Source: UBA7434 sp042090785
Lineage (GTDB): Bacteria > Pseudomonadota > Gammaproteobacteria > Pseudomonadales > UBA7434
NCBI GenBank assembly: GCA_042090785.1
Contig: JBELIP010000017.1
Span: 1 to 44,080, forward strand
Length of the DNA: 44,080 nt
Direction: 5' to 3'
Position numbers and translations under genes: made by a program. Position 1 is the first letter of the stretch. Each line of letters starts with the position of its first letter. The notes under the pieces were generated by a model. It saw only the letters and a list, made by a program, of their open reading frames with translations. It ran no database searches and was not told where the DNA came from. This document shows, piece after piece, positions 15,558 to 23,794 of the stretch.

Positions 15558-15660
15558 TGAATATCCCCGGAATGGATTGATAAGAAATACGCTACTGCGC
15601 TAGCTTTATTCGTGTATTTCTTTTACTAGCTCTTTGTAGATAAAAGTTATTGCTGGTTCT

Positions 15661-15718
15661 AGCTCAAGCAGGGTTTTAAGTCTACTTCTTTTCTCTATAT
15701 GGCTGGGGCGGAAGGATT
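15661..15718 (-). repeat. Second copy of the tRNA-Gln 3' end plus trailer
   Basis: These 58 bases match 15826-15884 with one substitution and one single-base gap. They comprise 19 bases of the tRNA-Gln 3' end with CCA (15700-15718) and about 39 bases of the trailer. The tRNA part is identical, and the copy is offset 166 bases from the original. Confidence 0.9.
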
Positions 15719-15825
15719 ACTTCGTCCCTTCGGGATAATGGTCGCTTTGCTCCCATATGACAATGCTTCGCATTGTTCGAACCTTCTATCAGGTTCTCAT
15801 CCTTCCGCTAACTCGTTTCTTTTCC
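15719..15825 (-). repeat. 107-nt hairpin module between the two tRNA-Gln 3' ends
   Basis: Hairpins, with loops given on the minus strand: 15725-15735, stem TCCC/GGGA, loop GAA; 15760-15776, stem ACAATGC/GCATTGT, loop GAA; and 15779-15796, stem GAACCT/AGGTTC, 6-nt loop. At 15799-15808 lies a 10-base inverted copy of the tRNA T-arm/acceptor sequence. It can pair with 15708-15717 to close all three hairpins into a branched, cloverleaf-like fold. No ORF of note is present. Confidence 0.8.
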
Positions 15826-15865
15826 AGCTCAAGCAGAGTTTTAAGTCCTACTTCTTTTCTCTATA

Positions 15866-15940
15866 TGGCTGGGGCGGAAGGATTCGAACCTTCGAATGCG
15901 GAGATCAAAACCCCGTGCCTTGCCGCTTGGCGACGCCCCA
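15866..15940 (-). tRNA. tRNA-Gln (TTG)
   Basis: The 75-nt tRNA includes an encoded CCA. It begins TGGGGCG, as in E. coli tRNA-Gln with its unusual weak first pair. The D arm reads CGCCAAGCGG, the anticodon TTG is at 15906-15908 and the T arm contains GGTTCGAATCC. It lies between ispE and prs on the same strand, the position of the tRNA-Gln in Pseudomonas. Confidence 0.97.
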
Positions 15941-15975
15941 ATAAACTTTTTACTAACTATTTCAACAGCTTACTA

Positions 15976-16932
15976 CTAATCCATCATCGTTTCTAACGCT
16001 TGGTGCGCAGTCGATCGGTTAGTGCTCTGTGCTGTAAATCCGGTGTATCTTGCTGGCATTGCCGCTATTACGGCTTCTGCTTCAGCTAATGACGCGAAAC
16101 GGGCAAAAATACAGGCGCCTGTGCCGGTCAGTCGAGCGGTACCAAACTGGTTAAGCCATTCTAGGGCCTTGCTAATCTCTGGGTACTCCCTACAAACGAT
16201 CTCTTCACAATCATTGCCTAGTTCAATGCCTTGCTCGCTGGCAATATCCGAAGAGGCTGTATTAAGATCAAGTGTTTGCAGGTGCTCAAAAACGGCGGCT
16301 ATTCTGATGCTTAGCGTGTCGCGTGTCAATTGCGCATGCGAGAAAATTTGGCCTGTTGGGACACTTACGGGTGGTTTTATGACAGCAAACCAGCACTTTG
16401 GTAAAACTAACGGTTGAAGTTGCTCTCCAATACCTTCGCCAAAGCTTGTATTGCCATGAATAAAGACAGGGACATCAGCTCCCAGATAAAGCCCAATTGC
16501 GGCAAGTTGGTCATTGGAAAGGCCTAATTGCCATAAATAGTTAAGCCCTAGGAGGGTGCTGGCTGCGTTTGAACTGCCACCACCTAATCCACCGCCCATG
16601 GGAATGCATTTGTTAATGCTAATATCGGCACCCAAGGCTATATTGTCTTCTTTTCGGTGCTTTTGTAGAAGTCGTGCAGCACGGACCACGATATTGTCTT
16701 CGTCAGCTACGCCTTCTAATGATTCTAGCAAGACAATTTTATTATCTGCGCGAGCGTGTAGTTTGATGGTGTCGCCGAAATCCAGTAGCTGGAAGGCTGT
16801 TTGTAACTCGTGGTAGCCATTGCTTCGTTGGCCAGTAATGTGCAAAAACAAATTAAGCTTTGCCGGTGAGGGCAGCGTCAGGCTGCGGCTGCGTTTTACT
16901 AATTTTGGCGTATCTGTTTTGAGTGAGCTCAC
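15976..16932 (-). CDS. ispE: 4-diphosphocytidyl-2-C-methyl-D-erythritol kinase
   Basis: The 318-residue GHMP kinase catalyses the ATP-dependent step of the non-mevalonate isoprenoid pathway. PSPAKLNLFLHI (catalytic Lys), the ATP loop PMGGGLGGGSSNAAS (about 111-125) and LGADVPVFIHG (catalytic Asp) are in order. The C-terminal TGTGACIF glycine loop is intact. The protein is some 35 residues longer than the E. coli enzyme, partly a 15-residue N-terminal extension. Its ATG overlaps the lolB stop by four bases (ATGA), so the two are translationally coupled. Confidence 0.97.
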   Translation of the reverse strand: MSSLKTDTPKLVKRSRSLTLPSPAKLNLFLHITGQRSNGYHELQTAFQLLDFGDTIKLHARADNKIVLLESLEGVADEDNIVVRAARLLQKHRKEDNIALGADISINKCIPMGGGLGGGSSNAASTLLGLNYLWQLGLSNDQLAAIGLYLGADVPVFIHGNTSFGEGIGEQLQPLVLPKCWFAVIKPPVSVPTGQIFSHAQLTRDTLSIRIAAVFEHLQTLDLNTASSDIASEQGIELGNDCEEIVCREYPEISKALEWLNQFGTARLTGTGACIFARFASLAEAEAVIAAMPARYTGFTAQSTNRSTAHQALETMMD

Positions 16933-17651
16933 GGAGTGCCTGCTTGGGTTGAGGTGGCTTGCACTTCGCTTGATTGCTTTAACGGAAACTGCCAGTGCTT
17001 AAACGCAATAGTTAACTTAAAGTATTCATTACTGGCAATCATTTTACTGGGCAGCGGGTAAGGGGCAGCAAGCGTGATTGATGGGTAATGAATTTGCCAG
17101 CCAGCTTGCTTAAAGCTGGTGATTTTATTTGTGTTGTTTACAGTATTATTTAGGGTAAATGACTGCTCAGGTGACGGCAGGCCTAGTGCCCAATAGCGCA
17201 AATATGAAATAGGTAAATCCCAACCTGTCTGCTGAGCAAATAGCTGGTCGATATCGTTGGCCTCAATGTGAGTTTTCCCTTTGGTGAAATAAATGCGTTG
17301 GTTTTTTTGCGCGATGTTTACGCGCCCAAAACCTAAGGGACCGGTAAGCGTGGCGCTGAAATCTTGCGCTTGTTGCTGCCAGTTAAATCGTAATACTTGT
17401 GCAGAGGAGGCGTTTGCCTCGGCTAATAATGAACGAAGGGACAGTTTGCCATCAACATGCCAGTAACGGTTAAGTAAATCGGCTGCGCTATCGCCTTTAT
17501 TTGAGCTTTTTAAAGGGGGGTTTTCTAAAGAGGGGCTTCCTAGGCGAGTATTATTAACATTGGCACAGCTTGATAACAGGCCGCTTAAAAAAATAAGCGC
17601 AAGCACTAGGCATATGTTTTTACGGTAATGATTAACGCTGCGACAATTCAC
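16929..17651 (-). CDS. lolB: Outer-membrane lipoprotein insertion protein LolB
   Basis: The 240-residue lipoprotein has a lipobox LLSSC with the acylated Cys at about residue 29. LolB accepts lipoproteins from LolA in the periplasm and inserts them into the outer membrane. Family features are visible in the WHVDGKLSLR start of the beta barrel, FNWQQQAQDFSATLTGPLGFG and the SYLRYWALGLP segment. The start is GTG, overlapping the TAG of the upstream TPR gene by one base; it is coupled to ispE downstream. Confidence 0.93.
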   Translation of the reverse strand: MNCRSVNHYRKNICLVLALIFLSGLLSSCANVNNTRLGSPSLENPPLKSSNKGDSAADLLNRYWHVDGKLSLRSLLAEANASSAQVLRFNWQQQAQDFSATLTGPLGFGRVNIAQKNQRIYFTKGKTHIEANDIDQLFAQQTGWDLPISYLRYWALGLPSPEQSFTLNNTVNNTNKITSFKQAGWQIHYPSITLAAPYPLPSKMIASNEYFKLTIAFKHWQFPLKQSSEVQATSTQAGTP

Positions 17652-19510
17652 TATTTAATGCCAAGCCGGTTAATAGCTTCATCTACTTTAGGCGTTTCTT
17701 TTAATTGTTTTTTAAATTTCTTAATAACTGAGCGGGCTTTGTTTTTTTCTCCGCTCACCCAATAAACTTCAATTAAATGTGCGGCAACTTCATCGTCGGG
17801 AAATTCCTTAAAGGCATTTTCTAAGTGCTTTGTTGCTTCTTCAAGTTTACCTAAACGGTACTGAGCCCAGCCTAAGCTGTCGATAATAGCAGGGTCATTA
17901 GGCTTTAATGCAAAAGCTTTTTCAACTAAAGTTAACGCTTCTTCATAGCGTCCAACACGATTACTTAGCGAATAACCTAAAGCGTTTAAAGCGGTGACGT
18001 TATCAGGGTCGCGAGATAAAATGAAGCGTAAATCACTTTCTGATGTGGCGAAGTCATTAAACTGTTCGCTCATAATTGCGCGTTCAAGACGCAGTAACAG
18101 TTGTTCGGGAAAGCGCTCGATAGATTGGTTGAGAAGTTCGCGGGCTTCTTCTATGTGGCCATGTTTTTTAAGTAGTGCAGCTTCTAAGGCCCAAAAATTA
18201 GGGGCTTGAAGCGGAATGGCAAGTCGCAGTGATGCTAAGTAACGTCTTGCCTCTATCCATTGGCCTTGTTCTGCTTGAAGGTTAATTAAGCGTTGCGTGG
18301 CAGACATGAAATACTTGCCAGCTCTTACTTGTTTATAGCGTGCAATAGCGGCATTAACTTCATTTCTTCGTTCGTCTATTTGGCCTAGGTAATAGTGACT
18401 AACCGTTACATGCTGGTTGCGAGCAATTAATTTTTCAAAGCTTTGTCTTGCGGCTTCGTAATGGCCGCTTTCGTTGGCAACTACGGCATGAGAAAATAAT
18501 ATATCGGTATCGTTGGGTGTGGTTTTTAATAAATGATAAAAGGCTTGTTCGGCGCTATTTAAATCAAAGCGAGTGAGTAGCTTGGCGTAAAAAAGACGGA
18601 GCGATCTTTCATCGGGTTGTTTTTTAATGGCTTTACTTAAACTTTTTGCAGCGGTTTCGGCATCGTATAAGTTTTCAAGTAATTGCGCTTTAAGCAGTGC
18701 TGCTTGTGCGGGGTTGGCTTGATAATCTTTAATGAGTGCTAGTGTGGCTAGCGCTTCAGCATGTTGTTTGTTTTGCTGAAGTAATAAGGTGTAAGTGAAT
18801 AGTAGCTCGGTATGGTCAGGATGCTGGTCGACTAACAAAGCCAATCTAGCGAGTAGCTCAATAAGCTGTGGGTCATCGGCAGCTAATGTGGTTTGGCTTA
18901 GAATGCCAAAGTTGGGTTTGCGGGCATAGCTGAGTTGTGATTCTAGTATATTAAGCGCGTGTAGCGCTTCGCCCGATTGGGTCAGTAAGTCGGCGTAGAT
19001 AGAGGCCGCTTTCTCATTGTCAGGCTCTATTTCTAGCCACAGTTGGGCTGAGGACAGCGCGGCATTAATGTCTCTTCCATAAAGTGATAGCCGAGTTGCA
19101 TGTGAGGCCAAGCCAGCATCGCGCGTGTTTTGTGCTTCAAAAAGATATTTTTTAATGGCTACCGAGAAGTTTTGCTCATGGGTGGCTAATTCTGCAATGA
19201 GTAAGTTGTAGAGTGTTTGCTCGGAAAAAGGCCTGCTGGGTATTTCGGTATTTAGGCTCTCTTTCGAGTGGTCTATTGTGCTGTCGGTGACTTCTTCGGG
19301 TGAGGTGTTAGCGGCAGGCTGGGTCTGTTGGCTTTTTGTCTCGGCAGCATTTACTTTATCGCTGTTTGCGGGTGCTGTTTTGGTTAATTGAGGCAGCGCA
19401 GAGCAGCCACCTAGCGCAAAAATAATAGCCATCATAAGACAGACAGCTATTAGGGTGTCGAAACGATGTGAGGCTACGGTAAAAGCCGCTCTATTGAACG
19501 CTGTGACCAA
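17651..19510 (-). CDS. TPR-repeat lipoprotein (PA4667-like)
   Basis: The 619-residue protein has an N-terminal hydrophobic segment ending in the lipobox ALGGC (Cys about 36), then a Thr/Gln/Ser-rich linker to about 90. An array of tetratricopeptide helices continues to the end, clearest in GRYEEALTLVEKAFALKPNDP and the following repeat. TPR arrays are protein-protein platforms. Homologues at this spot, beside lolB in Pseudomonas, are annotated only as TPR proteins, and its exact role is unknown. A link with the envelope is inferred from the lipobox and from coupling with lolB (one-base overlap). The start appears to be TTG at 19510 with AAGAG seven bases upstream. Confidence 0.85.
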   Translation of the reverse strand: MVTAFNRAAFTVASHRFDTLIAVCLMMAIIFALGGCSALPQLTKTAPANSDKVNAAETKSQQTQPAANTSPEEVTDSTIDHSKESLNTEIPSRPFSEQTLYNLLIAELATHEQNFSVAIKKYLFEAQNTRDAGLASHATRLSLYGRDINAALSSAQLWLEIEPDNEKAASIYADLLTQSGEALHALNILESQLSYARKPNFGILSQTTLAADDPQLIELLARLALLVDQHPDHTELLFTYTLLLQQNKQHAEALATLALIKDYQANPAQAALLKAQLLENLYDAETAAKSLSKAIKKQPDERSLRLFYAKLLTRFDLNSAEQAFYHLLKTTPNDTDILFSHAVVANESGHYEAARQSFEKLIARNQHVTVSHYYLGQIDERRNEVNAAIARYKQVRAGKYFMSATQRLINLQAEQGQWIEARRYLASLRLAIPLQAPNFWALEAALLKKHGHIEEARELLNQSIERFPEQLLLRLERAIMSEQFNDFATSESDLRFILSRDPDNVTALNALGYSLSNRVGRYEEALTLVEKAFALKPNDPAIIDSLGWAQYRLGKLEEATKHLENAFKEFPDDEVAAHLIEVYWVSGEKNKARSVIKKFKKQLKETPKVDEAINRLGIK

Positions 19511-19850
19511 TGGGAATCTCTTTTGTCGTTTTATTGCGCTGTTAGCGCGGAAGTTGAATCTTTAAATAGCTGTTAATACGCTTAAACGTCGTTTTCTGCT
19601 GTTCAGTATAGCGTTTAGTACAGTGTTTAAGGGACTAATTATAGTGTCTAAATAGTACCTAGTCATGGCTTAGTTTGGCCGGCGAGCTAATATTGGACGG
19701 ATAAACCTTAATAATTGGCTGCTAAATAGCGGTGAAGCAACAGTAATGATTCCGGCAATGATTACCATGCACATTTTGGGCAGATATTGCTAAAATGCGC
19801 GGCTTTAACATTAACGAACCGATCGACCTTTTCCTACTACTGAGTTATTT
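19511..19850 (+). promoter_or_regulatory. Divergent promoter region, probable hemA promoter
   Basis: These 340 bases separate the divergent TPR and hemA genes and hold no gene. An extended -10 element, TGC-TAAAAT (19788-19796), sits 55 bases before the hemA ATG; no strong -35 is apparent, which fits an extended -10 promoter. Nothing else is recognised. Confidence 0.45.
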
Positions 19851-21197
19851 ATGCGGCTACTGGCTATTGGCATCAATCATTCGACGGCTAACGTTGAATT
19901 GCGCGAGCAGCTGGCATTTGCGCCAGAGCTCATGCAAGCAGCGTTGCAGAGCTTATTGGCCAGTCTTTCTCAAGCTAATGAAAGTGCTCAGCTCGATAGT
20001 GCAGCTGAGGCGGTGATTGTGTCTACATGTAATCGTACGGAGTTAATTGTTAGCACAGAGCACAACGCCGAAGTCGTTATTGCGTGGTTGGCGCAGTTTA
20101 AATCATTGCCTGTTGAACAGTTTAATGAGCACCTTTATCTTTACGAAAATCAAGAAGCCTTAAAACACTTGATTCGTGTAGCGGGCGGCTTGGACTCAAT
20201 GATTTTGGGTGAGCCGCAAATTTTTGGTCAAATGAAGTCATCTTATGCGGTTTCTCGACAAGTTAACGCCTTAGGTGTTGAGTTAGAGCCAATATTCCAG
20301 CATGTGTTTGCTGTAGCTAAAAAAGTACGAAGCGATACTGCTATTGGAGAAAACCCCGTTTCAGTGGCCTTTGCTGCCGTGACTTTGGCGCAGCGTATTT
20401 TTGCCGATCTTTCGTCGGTGGCTGTGTTGTTAGTGGGGGCGGGTGATACGATTGAGTTGGTTGCTCAGCATTTAATTAATTCCGGCGCAAAAAATGTTGT
20501 TGTGGCGAATCGTACTTTGGATCGCGCCCAAACTTTGGCAGACCGCTTAAACGCTAAAGCAATTTTGTTATCGGATGTGCCTAGCTCTCTAGGTGATTTT
20601 GATATTGTCATTAGTTCTACAGCAAGCCAGTTGCCAGTTTTAGGTAAGGGTGCAGTAGAAGACGCATTGAAGTCGCGAAAGCGACGCCCCATCTTTATGG
20701 TTGATATTGCGGTGCCGCGTGATATTGAGCCGCAAGTAGCCGATTTGCCGGATGTCTATTTATACACGGTCGATGATTTGCGCGACATCATCGATCATAA
20801 CGTGCGTTTACGTGTGGCCGAGGCTAACAAAGCGACCGAAATTGTTGATGCCGGCGTAAAGGAATTTGCGACGTGGCAGCGTAGTCGTGAAGCTACCGAT
20901 TTAGTTGTGTCGTATCGCAGTAATATTCAAAGCTTACGTGATGAAGAGCTGGAGCGGGCATTGCAGCTACTGCAATCGGGTAAGTCACCTGAAGAAGCGT
21001 TGTCTTCATTAGCGCGCGCATTAACACAAAAAATTATGCATCAACCAACGGTTGAAATGCGTAATGCTGCTGGACTCAATAATAAAGCGTTGTTGGAATC
21101 GGCAAAAGTATTGTTTGGTTTAGAGAAGCTTATCTCTGAGCCTGGATATAGTAGTGATAGTAATGGTAGTAGCACTGATAATACGCAGAGTGACTAA
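19851..21197 (+). CDS. hemA: Glutamyl-tRNA reductase
   Basis: The 448-residue enzyme reduces glutamyl-tRNA to glutamate-1-semialdehyde, the first committed step of C5-pathway heme synthesis. The N-terminal domain holds the catalytic Cys60 in VSTCNRTE. GGLDSMILGEPQIFGQMK forms the substrate loop, the NADPH-binding Rossmann domain has LLVGAGDTIELV (about 186-197), and a helical dimerisation domain ends the protein. An insertion near residues 36-50 makes it slightly longer than usual. The tail is Ser/Asp/Asn-rich. It is first in the hemA-prfA-prmC order. Confidence 0.98.
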   Translation: MRLLAIGINHSTANVELREQLAFAPELMQAALQSLLASLSQANESAQLDSAAEAVIVSTCNRTELIVSTEHNAEVVIAWLAQFKSLPVEQFNEHLYLYENQEALKHLIRVAGGLDSMILGEPQIFGQMKSSYAVSRQVNALGVELEPIFQHVFAVAKKVRSDTAIGENPVSVAFAAVTLAQRIFADLSSVAVLLVGAGDTIELVAQHLINSGAKNVVVANRTLDRAQTLADRLNAKAILLSDVPSSLGDFDIVISSTASQLPVLGKGAVEDALKSRKRRPIFMVDIAVPRDIEPQVADLPDVYLYTVDDLRDIIDHNVRLRVAEANKATEIVDAGVKEFATWQRSREATDLVVSYRSNIQSLRDEELERALQLLQSGKSPEEALSSLARALTQKIMHQPTVEMRNAAGLNNKALLESAKVLFGLEKLISEPGYSSDSNGSSTDNTQSD

Positions 21198-21265
21198 CGG
21201 CGTGCTTAATGTTTTTAAGTTGCGCATACAGTGGTCAAAACAATCTGCTTAAGAGATGGTAATTA

Positions 21266-22351
21266 ATGAAAGAAAGTTTGTTATTAAAGTTAGATGTTAT
21301 TAGCGAGCGCTATGACGAGTTGAGCGCTTTGCTTAGCGATCAAGAGACGATTGCTGACCAAAAAAAATTCCGTGCTTTCTCTCAAGAGTATGCGGAAATT
21401 GAGCCTGTGGTTAAGTGCTTTCAAAATTACCGCGGTGCGCGTGAAGAAATAGTTGAAGCAGAAAGTCTGTTAAAAGATGATGACCCTGATATGCGACAAA
21501 TGGCTGCCGACGATTTAGCGAGCAGTAAAAAGAATATTGAAGGCTTAGAGGCTGAGCTACAAAAGTTATTATTGCCGCGTGATCCTAATGATAAAAATAA
21601 CGTTTTTCTTGAGGTGCGGGCGGGCACTGGCGGTGATGAGGCGGCAATTTTTGCCGGCGATTTGTTTCGAATGTATTGTCGTTATGCAGAAGCCCGTGGT
21701 TGGACAGTAGAAATTTTAAATGAGCGTCAGGGAGAGCATGGCGGTTATAAAGAAGTTATTTCCCGTATCATTGGTAAAGAAGTTTATGGCCATCTTAAAT
21801 TTGAATCAGGCGCGCATAGAGTGCAGCGCGTTCCTGAAACAGAATCTCAGGGTAGGGTGCATACTTCCGCATGTACGGTTGCGGTTATGCCAGAAGCCGA
21901 TGAAGTGGAAGAAATTGATATTAATAAAGCTGATTTGCGTATCGACACTTTTAGAGCTTCGGGTGCAGGCGGTCAGCACGTTAACAAAACAGATTCGGCG
22001 ATTCGAATTACGCATTTGCCATCGGGTATGGTAATTGAGTGTCAGGATGAGCGTTCACAGCATAAAAATAAAGCGCGTGCATTATCATTATTGCAAGCGC
22101 GGCTCATGGATTTTGCTCGTAACGAAGCCTCGCAAGCGCAAGCCAGCGAGCGTCGAAATTTAGTGGGCAGTGGTGACCGATCTGAGCGTATTAGAACATA
22201 TAACTTTCCTCAGGGGCGTTTAACCGATCATCGTATTAACCTTACTTTGTACAAGTTAAGCGAAATTATTGAAGGGCAGTTGGGTGAAGTGGTGCAGCCG
22301 TTAATTAATGAGTACCAAGCTGACTTATTATCCGAGCTAGGTGATGATTAA
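21266..22351 (+). CDS. prfA: Peptide chain release factor 1
   Basis: The 361-residue RF1 reads UAA and UAG. The GGQ motif is at residues 235-237 within SGAGGQHVNKTDSA; its Gln is the site methylated by PrmC, which is encoded just downstream. The stop-codon PxT motif reads PET within RVPETESQGRVHTSAC. It begins 68 bases after hemA and lies 40 bases before prmC. Confidence 0.98.
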   Translation: MKESLLLKLDVISERYDELSALLSDQETIADQKKFRAFSQEYAEIEPVVKCFQNYRGAREEIVEAESLLKDDDPDMRQMAADDLASSKKNIEGLEAELQKLLLPRDPNDKNNVFLEVRAGTGGDEAAIFAGDLFRMYCRYAEARGWTVEILNERQGEHGGYKEVISRIIGKEVYGHLKFESGAHRVQRVPETESQGRVHTSACTVAVMPEADEVEEIDINKADLRIDTFRASGAGGQHVNKTDSAIRITHLPSGMVIECQDERSQHKNKARALSLLQARLMDFARNEASQAQASERRNLVGSGDRSERIRTYNFPQGRLTDHRINLTLYKLSEIIEGQLGEVVQPLINEYQADLLSELGDD

Positions 22352-22391
22352 TCGCTTTGTTTTTTTCCCTTCTATCGTTAGCTATTAATTA

Positions 22392-23267
22392 ATGACTATG
22401 CGTATTGATCAGCTGGTTCGTAATAGTGCTGAAGCGATTAATGCTGTTCAGCATTGTGATAATAAAGATAAAAGTGATAGTGCGCGTCTGGATGCTGAGT
22501 TATTAGTATTGCACGTGCTAAACAAGCCTCGCAGTTTTTTATATTCCCATTCGGATTCGATAATTGATAGTGATCAGTTAGCCGCTACTAAGCATTTAGT
22601 TCAGCGTCGTTGTGAAGGCGTGCCTATTGCTTACTTGTTAGGCCAAAAAGAATTTTGGTCGTTGATGTTAACGGTTGATGAGCGCGTATTGATTCCTCGT
22701 CCCGAAACAGAGGCGATTGTTGAATATGTGTTGCAATTAAGTTTGCCTCAGCAGGCTTGTATTGCCGACTTAGGAACCGGCAGTGGCGCCATTGCGTTGG
22801 CGTTAGCGCTCGAAAAGCCAGATTGCTTTGTCGTGGCCAGTGATTATTCTGCCGCAGCGGTTGAGGTTGCTTATAAAAATATTCAACAGTTAACTACAGG
22901 TTTTCCTAATAATGCATTAGCATTATTGCGCGGCGATTGGCTGTCTGCGTTCGCAAAAAATAGCTTTGATGTTGTTGTTTCTAATCCGCCATATATTCAT
23001 CCTCAGGACCCACATTTGCAGCAAGGCGATGTTCGCTTTGAGCCACTGAGTGCTTTAGCAAGTAAAGATAAAGGTTTTGCTGATATTAAACGCATTAGTA
23101 GACAAGCGAAGCGATGTTTGAAAAGTGGTGGTCATTTAATTGTTGAGCATGGTTATGATCAGCGAGAAGAAGTCATAAAAATTGTTACAGCAGAAGGGTA
23201 TTTAAGTGTGGTTGATCATGATGATTTAAATGCTATGCCTAGATTCGTTACGGCAATAAAAGCTTAA
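22392..23267 (+). CDS. prmC: Release factor glutamine methyltransferase
   Basis: The 291-residue SAM-dependent enzyme methylates the GGQ glutamine of RF1/RF2. The SAM motif I reads IADLGTGSGAIALALA, and the catalytic NPPY is at residues 198-201. RPETEAIVE is the usual substrate-domain boundary. Met3 is an alternative start. Its stop overlaps the stop of the convergent receiver-like gene by four bases. Confidence 0.97.
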   Translation: MTMRIDQLVRNSAEAINAVQHCDNKDKSDSARLDAELLVLHVLNKPRSFLYSHSDSIIDSDQLAATKHLVQRRCEGVPIAYLLGQKEFWSLMLTVDERVLIPRPETEAIVEYVLQLSLPQQACIADLGTGSGAIALALALEKPDCFVVASDYSAAAVEVAYKNIQQLTTGFPNNALALLRGDWLSAFAKNSFDVVVSNPPYIHPQDPHLQQGDVRFEPLSALASKDKGFADIKRISRQAKRCLKSGGHLIVEHGYDQREEVIKIVTAEGYLSVVDHDDLNAMPRFVTAIKA

Positions 23268-23695
23268 GCTGTTGCGGTTTCAAGAAAGCGATCGATGGTG
23301 GCAAGTAATTCTGCAAGATTAAATGGCGCAGTAAATACAGCGTTAGCGCCGCATTGCGATGCCATTAATGTAATGCTTTCGGCGGACATATCAATTGCCG
23401 CTAATTCTTTTTTACACATCACTGCAATAATATGTAAGCTTCGGTCGCGTGCACGTAGCTCTTCAATTAATGAAAGCCCATCCATATCTTCGAGAATTAA
23501 ATCGACTAATGCTATTTTAGATTCCCCAATAATTTTTAGGCATTCGCTTGCAGAATGTGCTGTAAGAAGCTGGTAGTGATGAGGGTCTATTGCCGACGTT
23601 AATACATCATGTAGGTTTGCTGTGCTAGAGACTAGGGTCAATAGCGGAAGGCTTTGGTCGTGGTTTTTTATAACCGAAGCGGGTGTTGTTTTCAT
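23264..23695 (-). CDS. Degenerate response-regulator receiver protein
   Basis: The 143-residue protein is a lone receiver-like fold with no output domain. The phosphoacceptor-like Asp65 (IALVDLILEDMDGLSL) is kept. The other active-site residues are not: the N-terminal acidic pair is replaced by Ser23-Ser24 (TLVSSTAN), the Thr/Ser after strand 4 by Met/Cys (IIAVMCK), and the conserved Lys before Pro by Ala123 (FTAPF). It is therefore probably a pseudo-receiver acting by binding rather than by phosphotransfer. It lies 99 bases after the large sensor-like gene on the same strand, which suggests they work together. Confidence 0.8.
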   Translation of the reverse strand: MKTTPASVIKNHDQSLPLLTLVSSTANLHDVLTSAIDPHHYQLLTAHSASECLKIIGESKIALVDLILEDMDGLSLIEELRARDRSLHIIAVMCKKELAAIDMSAESITLMASQCGANAVFTAPFNLAELLATIDRFLETATA

Positions 23696-23794
23696 AGCAG
23701 CCTAAAGTAACAGTAACTCGCGGTGAATTTCATAAAAGTACTATTCACGGTAACCTTTACATGGGTGATGTATTTTATGAGAAAAACGCTTTTT

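Noticed and set aside
15699..15996. Two overlapping open frames over tRNA-Gln and the module (81 and 79 codons)
   Set aside because: They run antisense through a tRNA and its duplicated end, have no ribosome binding site, and exist only because the duplicated sequence lacks stops.
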